In this document: positions 15,283-23,042 of the stretch, in pieces
Layout of the letters: every line of letters starts with the position of its first letter
Numbering within the stretch: the stretch's first letter is position 1
Source of the DNA: Deltaproteobacteria bacterium
Lineage (GTDB): Bacteria > UBA10199 > DSSB01
DNA: 23,042 nt
Direction of reading: 5' to 3'
Assembly: GCA_021414045.1 (NCBI GenBank)
Contig: JAIOPF010000326.1
Span: forward strand, 3,316 to 26,357
The notes under the pieces: model-generated
Told to the model about the DNA's origin: nothing
What the model saw: the letters and a program-made list of their open reading frames with translations, nothing else
Databases searched by the model: none
Translations under genes and position numbers: made by a program

Positions 15283-16989
15283 TTAAAGGAGCCTTTGGAT
15301 ATCCACGGGTTTCTTGTTCGAGGTGATATGTTTCGCCAGGAATTCCCTTTTGAGTTTCAGCGAGCCGGTGCGGGGAAAGTCCTCCGTCCACAAGAGGAAG
15401 CCGGAGATGCGTTTCTGTTCGGCGAGTGAACGGTTGCGGGCTCGGATCCGTTCCGGAAGCTCGGTGATATCAACTTCGTCTTGTGGATGCGCGACTAAAA
15501 ACAGCTTTTCCTCGAGCAAGGGCGTGTCCGGCCATAGATAATGCGTGCCGAACACGCAGTATTCCTTCAACTCACGGAGGTCTTCGAAGGCTGTTTCCAC
15601 GTCCTCGGGGTAGATGTTCTCTCCGCCCGGGGTGACGATGATATTTTTCTTCCGCCCCTTGATCCGCAGGAAACCCTTGGCGTCCAAGGTTCCGAGGTCG
15701 TCCGTGCGCAGCCATCCGTCTTGAAGATATTCTCGGGTCAGGTCCGGGTCCTTGTAATAACCTTTCATCACGCAAGGGCTTCGCACCCAAATCTCTCCGA
15801 CTCCCGAAGCGTCCGGATTGCGAATTTGCACCTCCGTGTCCGGAAGGAGCTTGCCGACATTGTCATCGTGAAACTGCTCCCATACCGGCGTCGAGACGGT
15901 GGTGCCTGCTTCGGTTAATCCATACCCAATGCCGACAAAAATTCCGAAGTTGTAAAAGAATCTGACCAATTTTGAGTCGATGAAGGTGCCGCCCGTCATG
16001 ATCAGCCGGAGCCGGCCACCGAAGGCTTCGTGGACTTTCTGGAAGACTCGCTTCGACAGCCAATGCCGGGGACGCGGAGTGGCCGCGCGGTGCAGGGCTT
16101 GCAGGGCGTGGACCACCGTTTTTTTGACGGGTGTTAGCGAATCGATTTGGCTTTGGATCTTTTTCTGGATCTCTTTCAGGATGAGCGGGACGAAGGTGGT
16201 GATGTCGATCTGATAGTCCTTGAGAGTCGAGGTCAAATATTGGGGCCTGAGGGTTCTCTGGTGAACGACGGTCGCGCCCAGGATCATGGGCAATAGAAAG
16301 CCAAAGACGAAGTCGATTCCGTGGTTCGTGGGGAGAATCGATAAATAGCGGTCGCCGCGTTTCATCTGGACCCTCAAGCTGAAGTTCTCCACTTGCTTGA
16401 GGTAATTCGCGTGCGTCATCATGCATCCTTTGATTCGTCCCCCGGTTCCAGAGGAGTAAAGGATGGCACATACGTCGTCTCGGGTCCTTTTCGCGGGTTT
16501 GGGAGATCCCTTGACGATGGCTTCCCAGCGATGGCCGCGAATTTCCTTCTTGTCTTCAGGTGCCTCCGTGACCAGGATTTTTACCCGGCTTTTGATTTCC
16601 GTTTTATCGGCGAGCCATTTCTCGCGGATACCCCATTCGGTGACGATGATTTTCGGGTCGCAATGCCTGAAGTAGGAGGCATGTTCCTCCGACGAGAGTT
16701 TATAGTCGATGGGGACTATCACTCCCCCGCATAAATAAACGGCGATGCCGGAAATGACCCACTTGGACTGATTGGACATGACGATGGCGCAATGGTCACC
16801 GGGTTTTAGCCCCAATTGCTGGAGTAGCACGGCCACCCGTTTCGCCTCCTGGCGCAATTCCTTATAGGTATAACGCGCGGATTCCTCATCCCGATTGACT
16901 TCGATCAGGGCGACGTCTTTGCCGTGTTTTGGAAGTCGGTCCTCGAAAGCGTCTCCGAAGCTTTCATACATGGATAAGTCGAGTTTCAC
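15283..16989 (-). CDS. Acyl-AMP/acyl-CoA ligase (long-chain type), copy A
   Basis: This 568-residue ANL-superfamily adenylating enzyme activates a carboxylic acid with ATP, then transfers it to a thiol. Motif A3 (178-187) reads YSSGTGGRIKG in place of the usual GTTGxPKG. A5 is GYGLTEAG (355-362), the ribose-binding Asp lies in RTDDLG (428-433), A8 is KGRKKNIIVTPGGENIYPEDVE (from 444), and the A10 Lys lies in PRTGSLKLKRE. The helical segment at 270-320 resembles long-chain acyl-CoA synthetases. The start is GTG at 16989 with AAAGGAG about nine bases upstream. It begins one base after the stop of a paralogous ligase. The nearby ACP may accept its acyl-AMP, or it may load CoA. The aliphatic or aryl substrate is not decidable from sequence. 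Confidence 0.92.
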   Translation of the reverse strand: MKLDLSMYESFGDAFEDRLPKHGKDVALIEVNRDEESARYTYKELRQEAKRVAVLLQQLGLKPGDHCAIVMSNQSKWVISGIAVYLCGGVIVPIDYKLSSEEHASYFRHCDPKIIVTEWGIREKWLADKTEIKSRVKILVTEAPEDKKEIRGHRWEAIVKGSPKPAKRTRDDVCAILYSSGTGGRIKGCMMTHANYLKQVENFSLRVQMKRGDRYLSILPTNHGIDFVFGFLLPMILGATVVHQRTLRPQYLTSTLKDYQIDITTFVPLILKEIQKKIQSQIDSLTPVKKTVVHALQALHRAATPRPRHWLSKRVFQKVHEAFGGRLRLIMTGGTFIDSKLVRFFYNFGIFVGIGYGLTEAGTTVSTPVWEQFHDDNVGKLLPDTEVQIRNPDASGVGEIWVRSPCVMKGYYKDPDLTREYLQDGWLRTDDLGTLDAKGFLRIKGRKKNIIVTPGGENIYPEDVETAFEDLRELKEYCVFGTHYLWPDTPLLEEKLFLVAHPQDEVDITELPERIRARNRSLAEQKRISGFLLWTEDFPRTGSLKLKREFLAKHITSNKKPVDIQRLL

Positions 16990-16990
16990 C

Positions 16991-18712
16991 TTAAGCGTCT
17001 CCTTTCAGCGGTCGCAGGGCTTCCTCGCGTTTTCGCAGGGATTTAAGCTCTTGAGCTAATTGTTGCCGCTTGATTTTCATGGAAGAAGTGCGCGGGAAAT
17101 CGCGCTCGTGCACGACGAATCCGGAAATCCTCTTATAATCGGCCAAATGCCGGTTGCGCTTCCGAAGGCCCTCGAGAAGAATTTCCGAGACTCCGTCCCC
17201 TTTGGGGCGAAACACGACGATGAGCTGCTCGCCTATTAGCCGACCTTCGGGCCAAATGTAGTTCGCCGCGAAAATACAGAACTCTTCCCAGTCCGAAATG
17301 TCCTCAAAGGCGTTTTCAATGTCTTCGGGGTAAACGTTCTTGCCGCCTTCGGTCACCACCATATTCTTGGACCTTCCGACAATTTTGAGGTGTCCGGAGG
17401 CGTCCATTTTTCCTAGGTCGCCGGTTCGCAGCCATCCCTTCACCAGCGTTTCAGCGGTTAATTCGGGGTCGTCGAGATAGCCTTTCATCAAAGTGGGACC
17501 ACTCGCCCATATTTCGCCGATGCCGCCTTCGTCGGGGTTCCGGATTTCCAACTCCATACCGGGAAGTGGAAGCCCGACGGTATCGCCCCGGAAGGGCTTT
17601 AGATCGTTCAAGGTGATAGCGGTTCCCGCCTCGGTGAGTCCGTAGCCGATGGCCACTGGTAGGCCGATTCGGTAAAAATATTCGGCGAGGTTCCTGTCCA
17701 CGTAGGCTCCTCCAACGATGATCTGGCGCAGGCTTCCCCCAAAACGATCATGAATGCCTTTGAACAGCATTCTGGACAAGCCAGGGCGTGGCTGTTTGCG
17801 CGTCATGGTCTCGTTCAAGGTTTTGATTCCCTCGAAGAGGCTTTTGGTGAAAGCCGGGAGAGCCTCGATTTTCTCCTCGATGCCCTGCTTGATCATTTTT
17901 AACAGCAGGGGAACCAAGGCCAAGAGGGTGATCCGGTAATTCTTCATGGTCTCGACGAGATATTGCGGGCGTAGGGTCCTCTGATGCACGACGCTGGCTC
18001 CGCAAATCAGCGGCATCAAAAAACCGCACATGAAGTCGATGGCGTGATTGGTCGGGATAATGGAGAAGTACCGGTCGTCTTCGACGGGGGAAACTACCGC
18101 GTGGAGCTGTTCGACTTGGGTTAAAAATCCACCGTGACTCAGCATGCAGCCTTTGGCCCGCCCGCCAGTTCCGGAGGAATAGATAATCGAAGCGATATCC
18201 TCCCGGTTTCGGCGGTGAAACTGGAAGGATCCCTGGGGCGAATCTTCCCATCGATAAGCTCCGTTCAAATCGGCGCCCTCGGGCGCCTCGGTCACTAAGA
18301 CTTTAGTCGTGGTGGCGATGGACGAGCTCTCTTTCGAGAGCTTCTGCCAAATCGGCCATTCTATAATCAAGCATTTGGGCTGTGAGTGGGTTAGGAGCCC
18401 GTGGAGTTCGGGAGGCGTCAACTTATAGTCGAGTGGAACCAATACGGCTCCGGACCAATAGATCCCCAGGCCGGAAATGACCCATTTCGATTGGTTGGAC
18501 AGGACAATGGCGCAAAGGTCGCCAGGCACGACTCCATGATCCTGAAGGTAGGCCGCGAATCTTTCGGCCTCGCGCCTCAAGTCCAGGTGCGACCAGCGAC
18601 CGTTTTCAAGGTCCCGATTAATTTCCACCAAGGCTAGGTTACTCTTGAACGGGACGCTGGACTCTCGGATCGCCTCGCCGATGCAGCTGAAACGACTTAG
18701 ATTCAAGCTCAT
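16991..18712 (-). CDS. Acyl-AMP/acyl-CoA ligase (long-chain type), copy B
   Basis: This 573-residue paralogue of the downstream ligase has the same domain plan. Motif A3 is YSSGTGGRAKGCM (178-190), A5 is GYGLTEAG, the ribose Asp lies in RTGDLG, A8 is GRSKNMVVTEGGKNVYPEDIE, and the A10 Lys lies in PRTSSMKIKR. The strings SNQSKWVISG and VVHQRTLRPQYL recur in both copies, which supports a tandem duplication followed by divergence. The ATG at 18712 overlaps the ACP stop by four bases (ATGA), with GAAAGG upstream inside the ACP gene. The direct coupling to an ACP suggests that one or both ligases load acyl groups onto it. Retaining two divergent copies suggests different substrates or steps. That is inference. 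Confidence 0.92.
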   Translation of the reverse strand: MSLNLSRFSCIGEAIRESSVPFKSNLALVEINRDLENGRWSHLDLRREAERFAAYLQDHGVVPGDLCAIVLSNQSKWVISGLGIYWSGAVLVPLDYKLTPPELHGLLTHSQPKCLIIEWPIWQKLSKESSSIATTTKVLVTEAPEGADLNGAYRWEDSPQGSFQFHRRNREDIASIIYSSGTGGRAKGCMLSHGGFLTQVEQLHAVVSPVEDDRYFSIIPTNHAIDFMCGFLMPLICGASVVHQRTLRPQYLVETMKNYRITLLALVPLLLKMIKQGIEEKIEALPAFTKSLFEGIKTLNETMTRKQPRPGLSRMLFKGIHDRFGGSLRQIIVGGAYVDRNLAEYFYRIGLPVAIGYGLTEAGTAITLNDLKPFRGDTVGLPLPGMELEIRNPDEGGIGEIWASGPTLMKGYLDDPELTAETLVKGWLRTGDLGKMDASGHLKIVGRSKNMVVTEGGKNVYPEDIENAFEDISDWEEFCIFAANYIWPEGRLIGEQLIVVFRPKGDGVSEILLEGLRKRNRHLADYKRISGFVVHERDFPRTSSMKIKRQQLAQELKSLRKREEALRPLKGDA

Positions 18713-18945
18713 TTGTACCTTTCGATCGCCTCGGCGAGACCTCCGAAGGTCGAAGCCTCCTTGAGCACGTAATCCGGGATTTCAACGCCGAATTGGAGTT
18801 CCAGTTCGCCCAAGAGATCGAGGGCCTGAAGGCTGTCGATGCCCAATCTCTCGAATAAATCGTCTTCGGCTCCCAGTTGTTTTGGATCGACCTTGAATCG
18901 CGATGCGACCATTTGCACGAGTTGACTCAGTACGGCTTCATTCAT
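18709..18945 (-). CDS. Acyl carrier protein
   Basis: This 78-residue acidic protein has the phosphopantetheine attachment motif GIDSLQ with Ser38, in the typical four-helix length for a free-standing ACP. It would carry an acyl or aryl chain as a thioester once modified by a phosphopantetheinyl transferase encoded elsewhere. The ATG at 18945 has AAGGGG upstream and overlaps the stop of the preceding PPT-family gene by four bases (ATGA). Its own stop overlaps the next ligase start in the same way. Its place between reductases and ligases argues for a dedicated pathway ACP rather than the housekeeping fatty acid ACP, whose usual fab neighbours are absent here. Confidence 0.92.
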   Translation of the reverse strand: MNEAVLSQLVQMVASRFKVDPKQLGAEDDLFERLGIDSLQALDLLGELELQFGVEIPDYVLKEASTFGGLAEAIERYK

Positions 18946-20174
18946 TGGATACCCCTTGTCTTTAAAATCCTTGTTCCCTCGAAATCCCCGAACTTCGCCA
19001 ATAGGCCTTCAATGAGCGGAGGAAGAGGGGGGAGGTAATTCTCCCACTTCTCGGCGACATTTCGGCGTTCGTAGCGAGGATAACGCGCGGAAATCTCCCG
19101 GCTGAGGTCGATTCCCATCTGACCCATCAGCCTCAATTGAGAAGGAATAAACCGGCCTATCGTATCGGAGATCGCTTCGGCCTCGCCGGCCATCCCGCGC
19201 ATTTTATCCAAAAGCTTTTCCATAAGACCTTCCATCCCGACGAGTACGGGGAATAGATTTTCCTCGTGGCAAAAGACCTTCGCGGCGCCGGCCATGGCAC
19301 CGATGTACTCCTCGTATTTACGGTCCGATTCCTCGGACTGATGATGGAAATAGATCGAGGTGTGATGCTGGTTTTTGTATTCCCCGAAGATTCGCCATGC
19401 CAAGGTCTTCATGAGGTCGGGACGTATGGGCCACCAAAAGGGGTTGATCGGGCAGAGGATGAGTATCTTGCGCCTTCCGTCCCATCCCGCCTTCCTCAGC
19501 AGTTCCGCGCCTCGGCTCGGGGGAGCGGGATCGAAGGTCCAAGCGGTGTCGGCTCCGCTGGTATTGCGAATTCCCATCTCCCCCAATATCCCCCGGGAAG
19601 CTTCGTTGCGGCACAGCACCAAGGATTTGGAGCAATATTTTTCGACGAAATCGCGGAGACTTTCGTCCATGGCGCCCGCTTCGGCGCCGTATCCGACGCT
19701 CAGCTTGTTCTCGGCGGATGCGAGGCCCAGGGCGCCGGCCATCATGGTCGAAAGCGCGCTGGCGAATTTCGATTTGAACATGGAGCCCTCGCAGGCGACG
19801 ACTCCATGGTGTTTGGGACATTCGTCGAAAAGAAATTTGGGGAATACCATCGGAATCCGGATTTGACGGGCCCCGGAAAAATAGCCCGCGGTTTTTTCCG
19901 GATCCAGGGTCATGATGGTCAGCTCGAGGGCGTCGTCGGTGAATATGGTCCGGAATTGGCGGATCATTTCCTCGACTCGGACGTCGGCGCCGGTGTTCCT
20001 TGCCCCGACATAACCCGCCAAAAGGAGTTTCAAGGGCTTGCCATGGGACCAAGTTTCCCGCGCGATGCCCAAGGCATCCTTCGCGCGCACCGTTTCGATC
20101 AGGGACGCCATCGCTTCCTGCAGCAAACGGTCGGGATTCGCCATATCCGAGAGCGATTTCCAAAGGGCGGACAT
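18942..20174 (-). CDS. Polysaccharide pyruvyl transferase-family protein
   Basis: This 410-residue protein resembles the WcaK/AmsJ/CsaB polysaccharide pyruvyl transferase family, which add ketal pyruvate to sugars. The N-terminal glycine motif is visible as LLLAGYVGARNTGADVR, and a later family-like block reads CRNEASRGILGEMGI. There is no signal peptide. The ATG at 20174 is chosen because a strong AAGGAGGTGG lies seven bases upstream and the start overlaps the preceding stop by one base (TAATG). A TTG at 20207 in the same frame has no support. The family assignment is moderate, since divergent members have unproven activity. Within an acyl-ligase/ACP/reductase operon it may modify a sugar headgroup of a lipid, but that is inference. 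It could instead use another phospho-donor. Confidence 0.72.
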   Translation of the reverse strand: MSALWKSLSDMANPDRLLQEAMASLIETVRAKDALGIARETWSHGKPLKLLLAGYVGARNTGADVRVEEMIRQFRTIFTDDALELTIMTLDPEKTAGYFSGARQIRIPMVFPKFLFDECPKHHGVVACEGSMFKSKFASALSTMMAGALGLASAENKLSVGYGAEAGAMDESLRDFVEKYCSKSLVLCRNEASRGILGEMGIRNTSGADTAWTFDPAPPSRGAELLRKAGWDGRRKILILCPINPFWWPIRPDLMKTLAWRIFGEYKNQHHTSIYFHHQSEESDRKYEEYIGAMAGAAKVFCHEENLFPVLVGMEGLMEKLLDKMRGMAGEAEAISDTIGRFIPSQLRLMGQMGIDLSREISARYPRYERRNVAEKWENYLPPLPPLIEGLLAKFGDFEGTRILKTRGIQ

Positions 20175-21316
20175 TAAGCCACCTCCTTTTGGGTACCTGG
20201 CTGGCAAAATGGCAGGAATGGGTAGGAAAACTGGTGGTCCAAGGCGAATCTTAAGACGCCGGGTGCGTAGCTGACGAAGGACGCCGGGCGTTCTTCCAGT
20301 TCCTCGACAATCCTGGAATTGTCGAACACGGTGTTCCCCAACAAATGAGGACGGAATACATTCACCAATCTCGCCGTTCTAACTAGCCCGGATTTGAGGC
20401 GAGAATTCGACAGCCAATCGCAGCTTTTCATGAAGATCCCACAGAGTCCGGGACTAAAATGGGTTCTCCGCTTGTGGAATTCGGAGGTCAAACAATCCGA
20501 GATCTCACGGTAATTGGGAGAGGCTAGCCCGGCGCTGAGGTGATAAATGGGATGGCGCGGATGATCGGATTTGTGGATCCGAACGACGGCCTTGCCGACA
20601 AAATCCGCTGGGACGATATCCATGCGCCAGCTGGGATCCAAGGGAAGCACCGACATTTTCGCCATCCAGGCGAAGGCGCGCAGCATGTCGAATTGGGTGG
20701 TTTGAGGGAACCGCGTGTCTCCGATGATGGCGCTAGGGCGAAAAATGGTCAGGGGAATTCCCTCCAACACCCGCTGAGATAGGTATTCTGACATTTTTTT
20801 GGTTCGGCCGTAGGGATCCAGGTCTGGACGGTTCCAGCGTATCGCGGTGTCTTCCTGCACGGTCTCGTTTTCGCGAATTCCCGATACGGCCACCGTCGAG
20901 ACCAAGCTATAGCGGCGCAGTGGCTTCAAATCGTGGATTTTCTTGGCCAGCAAGGCGACTTCGAGGCTGCCTTTCACGTTCACATTGGCGCAGGACTCTT
21001 CCGATTTTCGGTTTAGGCTGGCCGCGGCGTGAATCACCGAATCCGTCGATTCCAGGAGACGTTCTTGAGACGCCTTGTTCAAGCCCAGTCCCGGTTCGGT
21101 TAGGTCGCCCAAATGAATATCGATCCGTTGGGTGCGGTGATCCCAATAGGTCTGAAAATTCATGTGGAGCTGGAGCGACCTCCAAAGCCGCTTTTCCGCC
21201 TCCTCGATGGTGCGGGAACGGACCAAAAGCGCGATCCTTTCCTTGGAGTTGGAAAGAAGTTCCGCCGCGATGTAGGAGCCCAGAAATCCCGTGGCACCCG
21301 TGAGGAAGGTCGTCAT
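20174..21316 (-). CDS. NAD_binding_4 SDR reductase (thioester reductase-like)
   Basis: This 380-residue extended short-chain dehydrogenase has the Rossmann motif TGATGFLG at 6-13. It has the acid-binding turn GDLTEPGLGL (70-79) and the YxxxK catalytic pair in YGRTKK (Tyr169, Lys173). These features match the male-sterility/thioester reductase (NAD_binding_4) family, which reduces acyl thioesters to aldehydes or alcohols with NAD(P)H. The ATG at 21316 overlaps the preceding stop by four bases (ATGA), with GGAGG six bases upstream. It sits between a fatty acyl-CoA reductase-like gene and the PPT-family gene, so it probably acts on the same acyl or ACP-bound chain. Epimerase activity on a sugar nucleotide cannot be ruled out from these motifs alone. 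Confidence 0.86.
   Translation of the reverse strand: MTTFLTGATGFLGSYIAAELLSNSKERIALLVRSRTIEEAEKRLWRSLQLHMNFQTYWDHRTQRIDIHLGDLTEPGLGLNKASQERLLESTDSVIHAAASLNRKSEESCANVNVKGSLEVALLAKKIHDLKPLRRYSLVSTVAVSGIRENETVQEDTAIRWNRPDLDPYGRTKKMSEYLSQRVLEGIPLTIFRPSAIIGDTRFPQTTQFDMLRAFAWMAKMSVLPLDPSWRMDIVPADFVGKAVVRIHKSDHPRHPIYHLSAGLASPNYREISDCLTSEFHKRRTHFSPGLCGIFMKSCDWLSNSRLKSGLVRTARLVNVFRPHLLGNTVFDNSRIVEELEERPASFVSYAPGVLRFALDHQFSYPFLPFCQPGTQKEVA
20179..20188 (-). promoter_or_regulatory. Strong Shine-Dalgarno that sets the PPT-family start at 20174
   Basis: Read on the minus strand this is AAGGAGGTGG, seven bases before the ATG at 20174. It lies inside the 3' end of the preceding reductase gene and supports coupled translation. 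Confidence 0.7.
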
Positions 21317-22881
21317 GTTCGACCTCCAACCGCCCGTTTTTGGGCTCGTGATTTTGTAGCCTCCTTGATCAGATGGAAGGAGTAGGGCGGGGTATATTTC
21401 TCGACGGGGCTATGTTCCAAAATTGGATAGCACCATTTTCGAATTCCCGGCTCATGGATGTCGATGACGTATTCCCGCCAATGGATTTTCTCCGGTTCGA
21501 ATCCAAAATCTTCCATTTCCTCGACTTCGTGCTCGGCCAAATGCTTCGTGACGAAGCGAAAGTCGTTGTCGTGAATGAAAGGCAGGAATACTTGGATGAT
21601 CTTTTCCGCTTTGATCAGGGTCCACTTCGAATTGTGGGCGAATAAAGTAAGGCGATGAGCCAGCTCCTTGAGGCTCTCCGGAGCTTTTCCTTCGAGCTTT
21701 TTCGCAAGATTGGTGAGCGAGGTCGCCCATTTGCGCAGTTGCGTGACGGAGAAAGGACTGTTCTCCCCGACGGGGACGGCGTCCCAGCGAGACAGGAGCA
21801 TTCTATCCAGAGTCGATTTGCCATGAGCGCGGTAATATTTCCGGTGCGCCAAGTCGATGAGTTCCAGCATCCTGCCCACCGTCAGCAAATTACGGTCCGA
21901 TGAAGCGCAGTGGTAGACCGGGAACTCCCGTCCCGTCAGCAGGGCCGCCGCCGCCAAGGTGATTCCTCGGCCGACCAGATCCACCGGCACGATATCGAGG
22001 GCGAGTTTCGGGCGCGCGGTGATGTGGCGCAGCCAGCTCCCCGCGAGGTAGGAAATCGGGGTGCAGGTCTCCGCGCCCTCGTTCCATCCCGGGAAGGGGA
22101 AGGATAGGGCGCTTTCGACGATGGAAGGACGCAAGATGGCGAATCGGAGATTTCCAGCGCGACTCTGGATCAAGGACTCGGCCATGCTTTTCGAATAGGT
22201 GTATCCGTTCGGCCAACTCCATTTTCGCGCTCGGGTCTGGCCGGCGACGACCCAATCCTTGCCCTTTTCTTCGGTGCTGATTTCTTGGAGGACGTCCTCA
22301 TATTCCTTCTCTACGCTATATTGGAGCCCCTGGGGATTGTAGTCGGGAATCAGTGTCTCGTTGACCAAGCCTCCGCTGGTTTTTCCGCAGACGAAGGCGG
22401 TCGAAATGTGCAGCAAGGAAGCGTTCCGGCATTCCTTGGTGAATTCCAGGGCGTGAATCGCTCCCATGGCGTTGATTCGAATCGCCTCCCTCAAGTCCGG
22501 TTCGAAATCGACGAGGCCGGCGCAATTCACCACCAGATCAATTTTTTCCTCGAGTCCACGTCGGATATCGGGGGGAATGCCGAGTCCAGGGAGCGACACG
22601 TCTCCTTCGACGATTTCGAGACGCCGGTGCAAATATTCGGGCAGTTTGTCCCCCCATTTCTCGTGCAATGGCTTGAATACGGGGGAACTGGACAACATCT
22701 CCTCGAAACGTTCGAAAGCGGTTTGATTCTTCTTATTGCGGACGAGGACGTAAATCTTTCCGATTTCGGGGACCTTGGAAAGGATCATCGAGATCCAGAC
22801 TTTTCCGACAAAGCCCGAGCCGCCGGTCACCAGAAGGTGCTTTCCAAAAAAAGCGCGATGTATCGACATGTTGTCTTTCAT
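21313..22881 (-). CDS. Fatty acyl-CoA reductase-like SDR (NAD_binding_4)
   Basis: This protein of about 522 residues starts at ATG 22881. The Rossmann motif is TGGSGFVG (19-26). HISTAFVCG (158-166) and the catalytic pair in YTYSKS (Tyr227, Lys231) are typical of alcohol-forming fatty acyl-CoA reductases, and the length fits that group. It would reduce a fatty acyl thioester to aldehyde or alcohol. A longer frame to 22959 exists, but it would overlap the upstream HAD gene by over 70 bases. ATG 22881 lies five bases after that gene's stop, so I prefer it. ATG 22869 is a second possibility. The stop overlaps the next reductase start (ATGA). The C-terminal part beyond residue about 370 is helical and fits the extra FAR region, though I see no diagnostic motif there. 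Confidence 0.88.
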   Translation of the reverse strand: MKDNMSIHRAFFGKHLLVTGGSGFVGKVWISMILSKVPEIGKIYVLVRNKKNQTAFERFEEMLSSSPVFKPLHEKWGDKLPEYLHRRLEIVEGDVSLPGLGIPPDIRRGLEEKIDLVVNCAGLVDFEPDLREAIRINAMGAIHALEFTKECRNASLLHISTAFVCGKTSGGLVNETLIPDYNPQGLQYSVEKEYEDVLQEISTEEKGKDWVVAGQTRARKWSWPNGYTYSKSMAESLIQSRAGNLRFAILRPSIVESALSFPFPGWNEGAETCTPISYLAGSWLRHITARPKLALDIVPVDLVGRGITLAAAALLTGREFPVYHCASSDRNLLTVGRMLELIDLAHRKYYRAHGKSTLDRMLLSRWDAVPVGENSPFSVTQLRKWATSLTNLAKKLEGKAPESLKELAHRLTLFAHNSKWTLIKAEKIIQVFLPFIHDNDFRFVTKHLAEHEVEEMEDFGFEPEKIHWREYVIDIHEPGIRKWCYPILEHSPVEKYTPPYSFHLIKEATKSRAQKRAVGGRT

Positions 22882-22886
22882 GCCTA

Positions 22887-23042
22887 TCAATACTCCAGGA
22901 TGGGCCAATCCATTTGTCGAGCTTCCCGTCTTAGGGTCTCGGAGGGATTGACGGCGCAAGGGTTTCCGACGGAATTCATCAGGATCATGTCCTGCTCGTA
23001 AGACGTATAGACGGCGGAATGAGCGAGATCGCAGTTTCTTTC
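22887..23042 (-). CDS. HAD-IB family phosphatase, C-terminal fragment (runs off right edge)
   Basis: An open minus-strand frame of 51 codons enters from the right edge and stops at 22887-22889, five bases before the reductase ATG at 22881. The end reads AVYTSYEQDMILM, then VGNPCAVNPSETLRR and WPILEY. This matches the C-terminal pattern of HAD subfamily IB (SerB/CicA-like) hydrolases, where a line such as YSDSxxDLPLL is followed by VAVNPD and LRR...GWPIL. Compared with that pattern, the first motif IV Asp is Ser (TSYEQD) while the second Asp is kept. The N-terminal catalytic motif lies outside the window. It is the first visible gene of the operon. Family assignment rests on 51 residues, so it is moderately sure. 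Confidence 0.72.
   Translation of the reverse strand, partial: ERNCDLAHSAVYTSYEQDMILMNSVGNPCAVNPSETLRREARQMDWPILEY

Noticed and set aside
19266..20177. Plus-strand open frame of about 300 codons opposite the PPT-family gene
   Set aside because: It is antisense, with no recognisable domain and no ribosome site. The minus gene has strong start signals and overlaps its neighbours properly.

Overview
The window comes from a Gram-negative bacterium, most likely a deltaproteobacterial or myxobacterial-type lineage. I infer this from a cysteine-rich, calcium-repeat surface lipoprotein, a MYXO-CTERM-like sorting tail and an acyl-lipid operon. I cannot assign species or phylum firmly from the sequence. 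Gene density is very high: no stretch over 300 bases lacks a gene. I found no tRNA, rRNA, CRISPR array, insertion sequence or phage gene.

Layout. (1) Bases 1-4553, minus strand: a tight three-gene set reading leftwards. It holds an exported choice-of-anchor-D-like protein with a C-terminal sorting signal, an adenosine deaminase, and a large secreted Cys/Asp-rich protein (thrombospondin type 3-like and DUF4215-like repeats) that runs off the left edge. (2) Bases 4554-4737: a short divergent intergenic region. (3) Bases 4738-13975, plus strand: a co-directional run of clade-3-type catalase, formylglycine-generating enzyme (FGE, broken by a one-base frameshift), Cys-type sulfatase lipoprotein, exported HAD hydrolase, DUF1254/DUF1214 protein, DUF502 membrane protein and SulP anion permease. 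(4) Bases 14009-23042, minus strand: an operon entering from the right edge, reading HAD-IB phosphatase (C-terminus only), fatty acyl-CoA reductase-like SDR, second NAD_binding_4 reductase, polysaccharide pyruvyl transferase-family protein, acyl carrier protein, two paralogous acyl-AMP ligases and an FtsX/MacB-type ABC permease. Most junctions in this operon overlap by 1-4 bases.

How the genes fit together. In region 3 the sulfatase carries the Cys motif that FGE converts to formylglycine. The SulP permease at the end of the run could handle the sulfate released, so the region looks like an envelope sulfate-ester or anion utilisation module. In region 4 the ligases, ACP and two thioester/acyl reductases look like an assembly line that activates, carries and reduces an acyl chain. 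The phosphatase, the PPT-family protein and the FtsX permease may tailor and export the product. The pathway product is unknown to me. An ether lipid, wax-like or surface glycolipid product is an inference. This operon is the best candidate in the window for an undescribed system.
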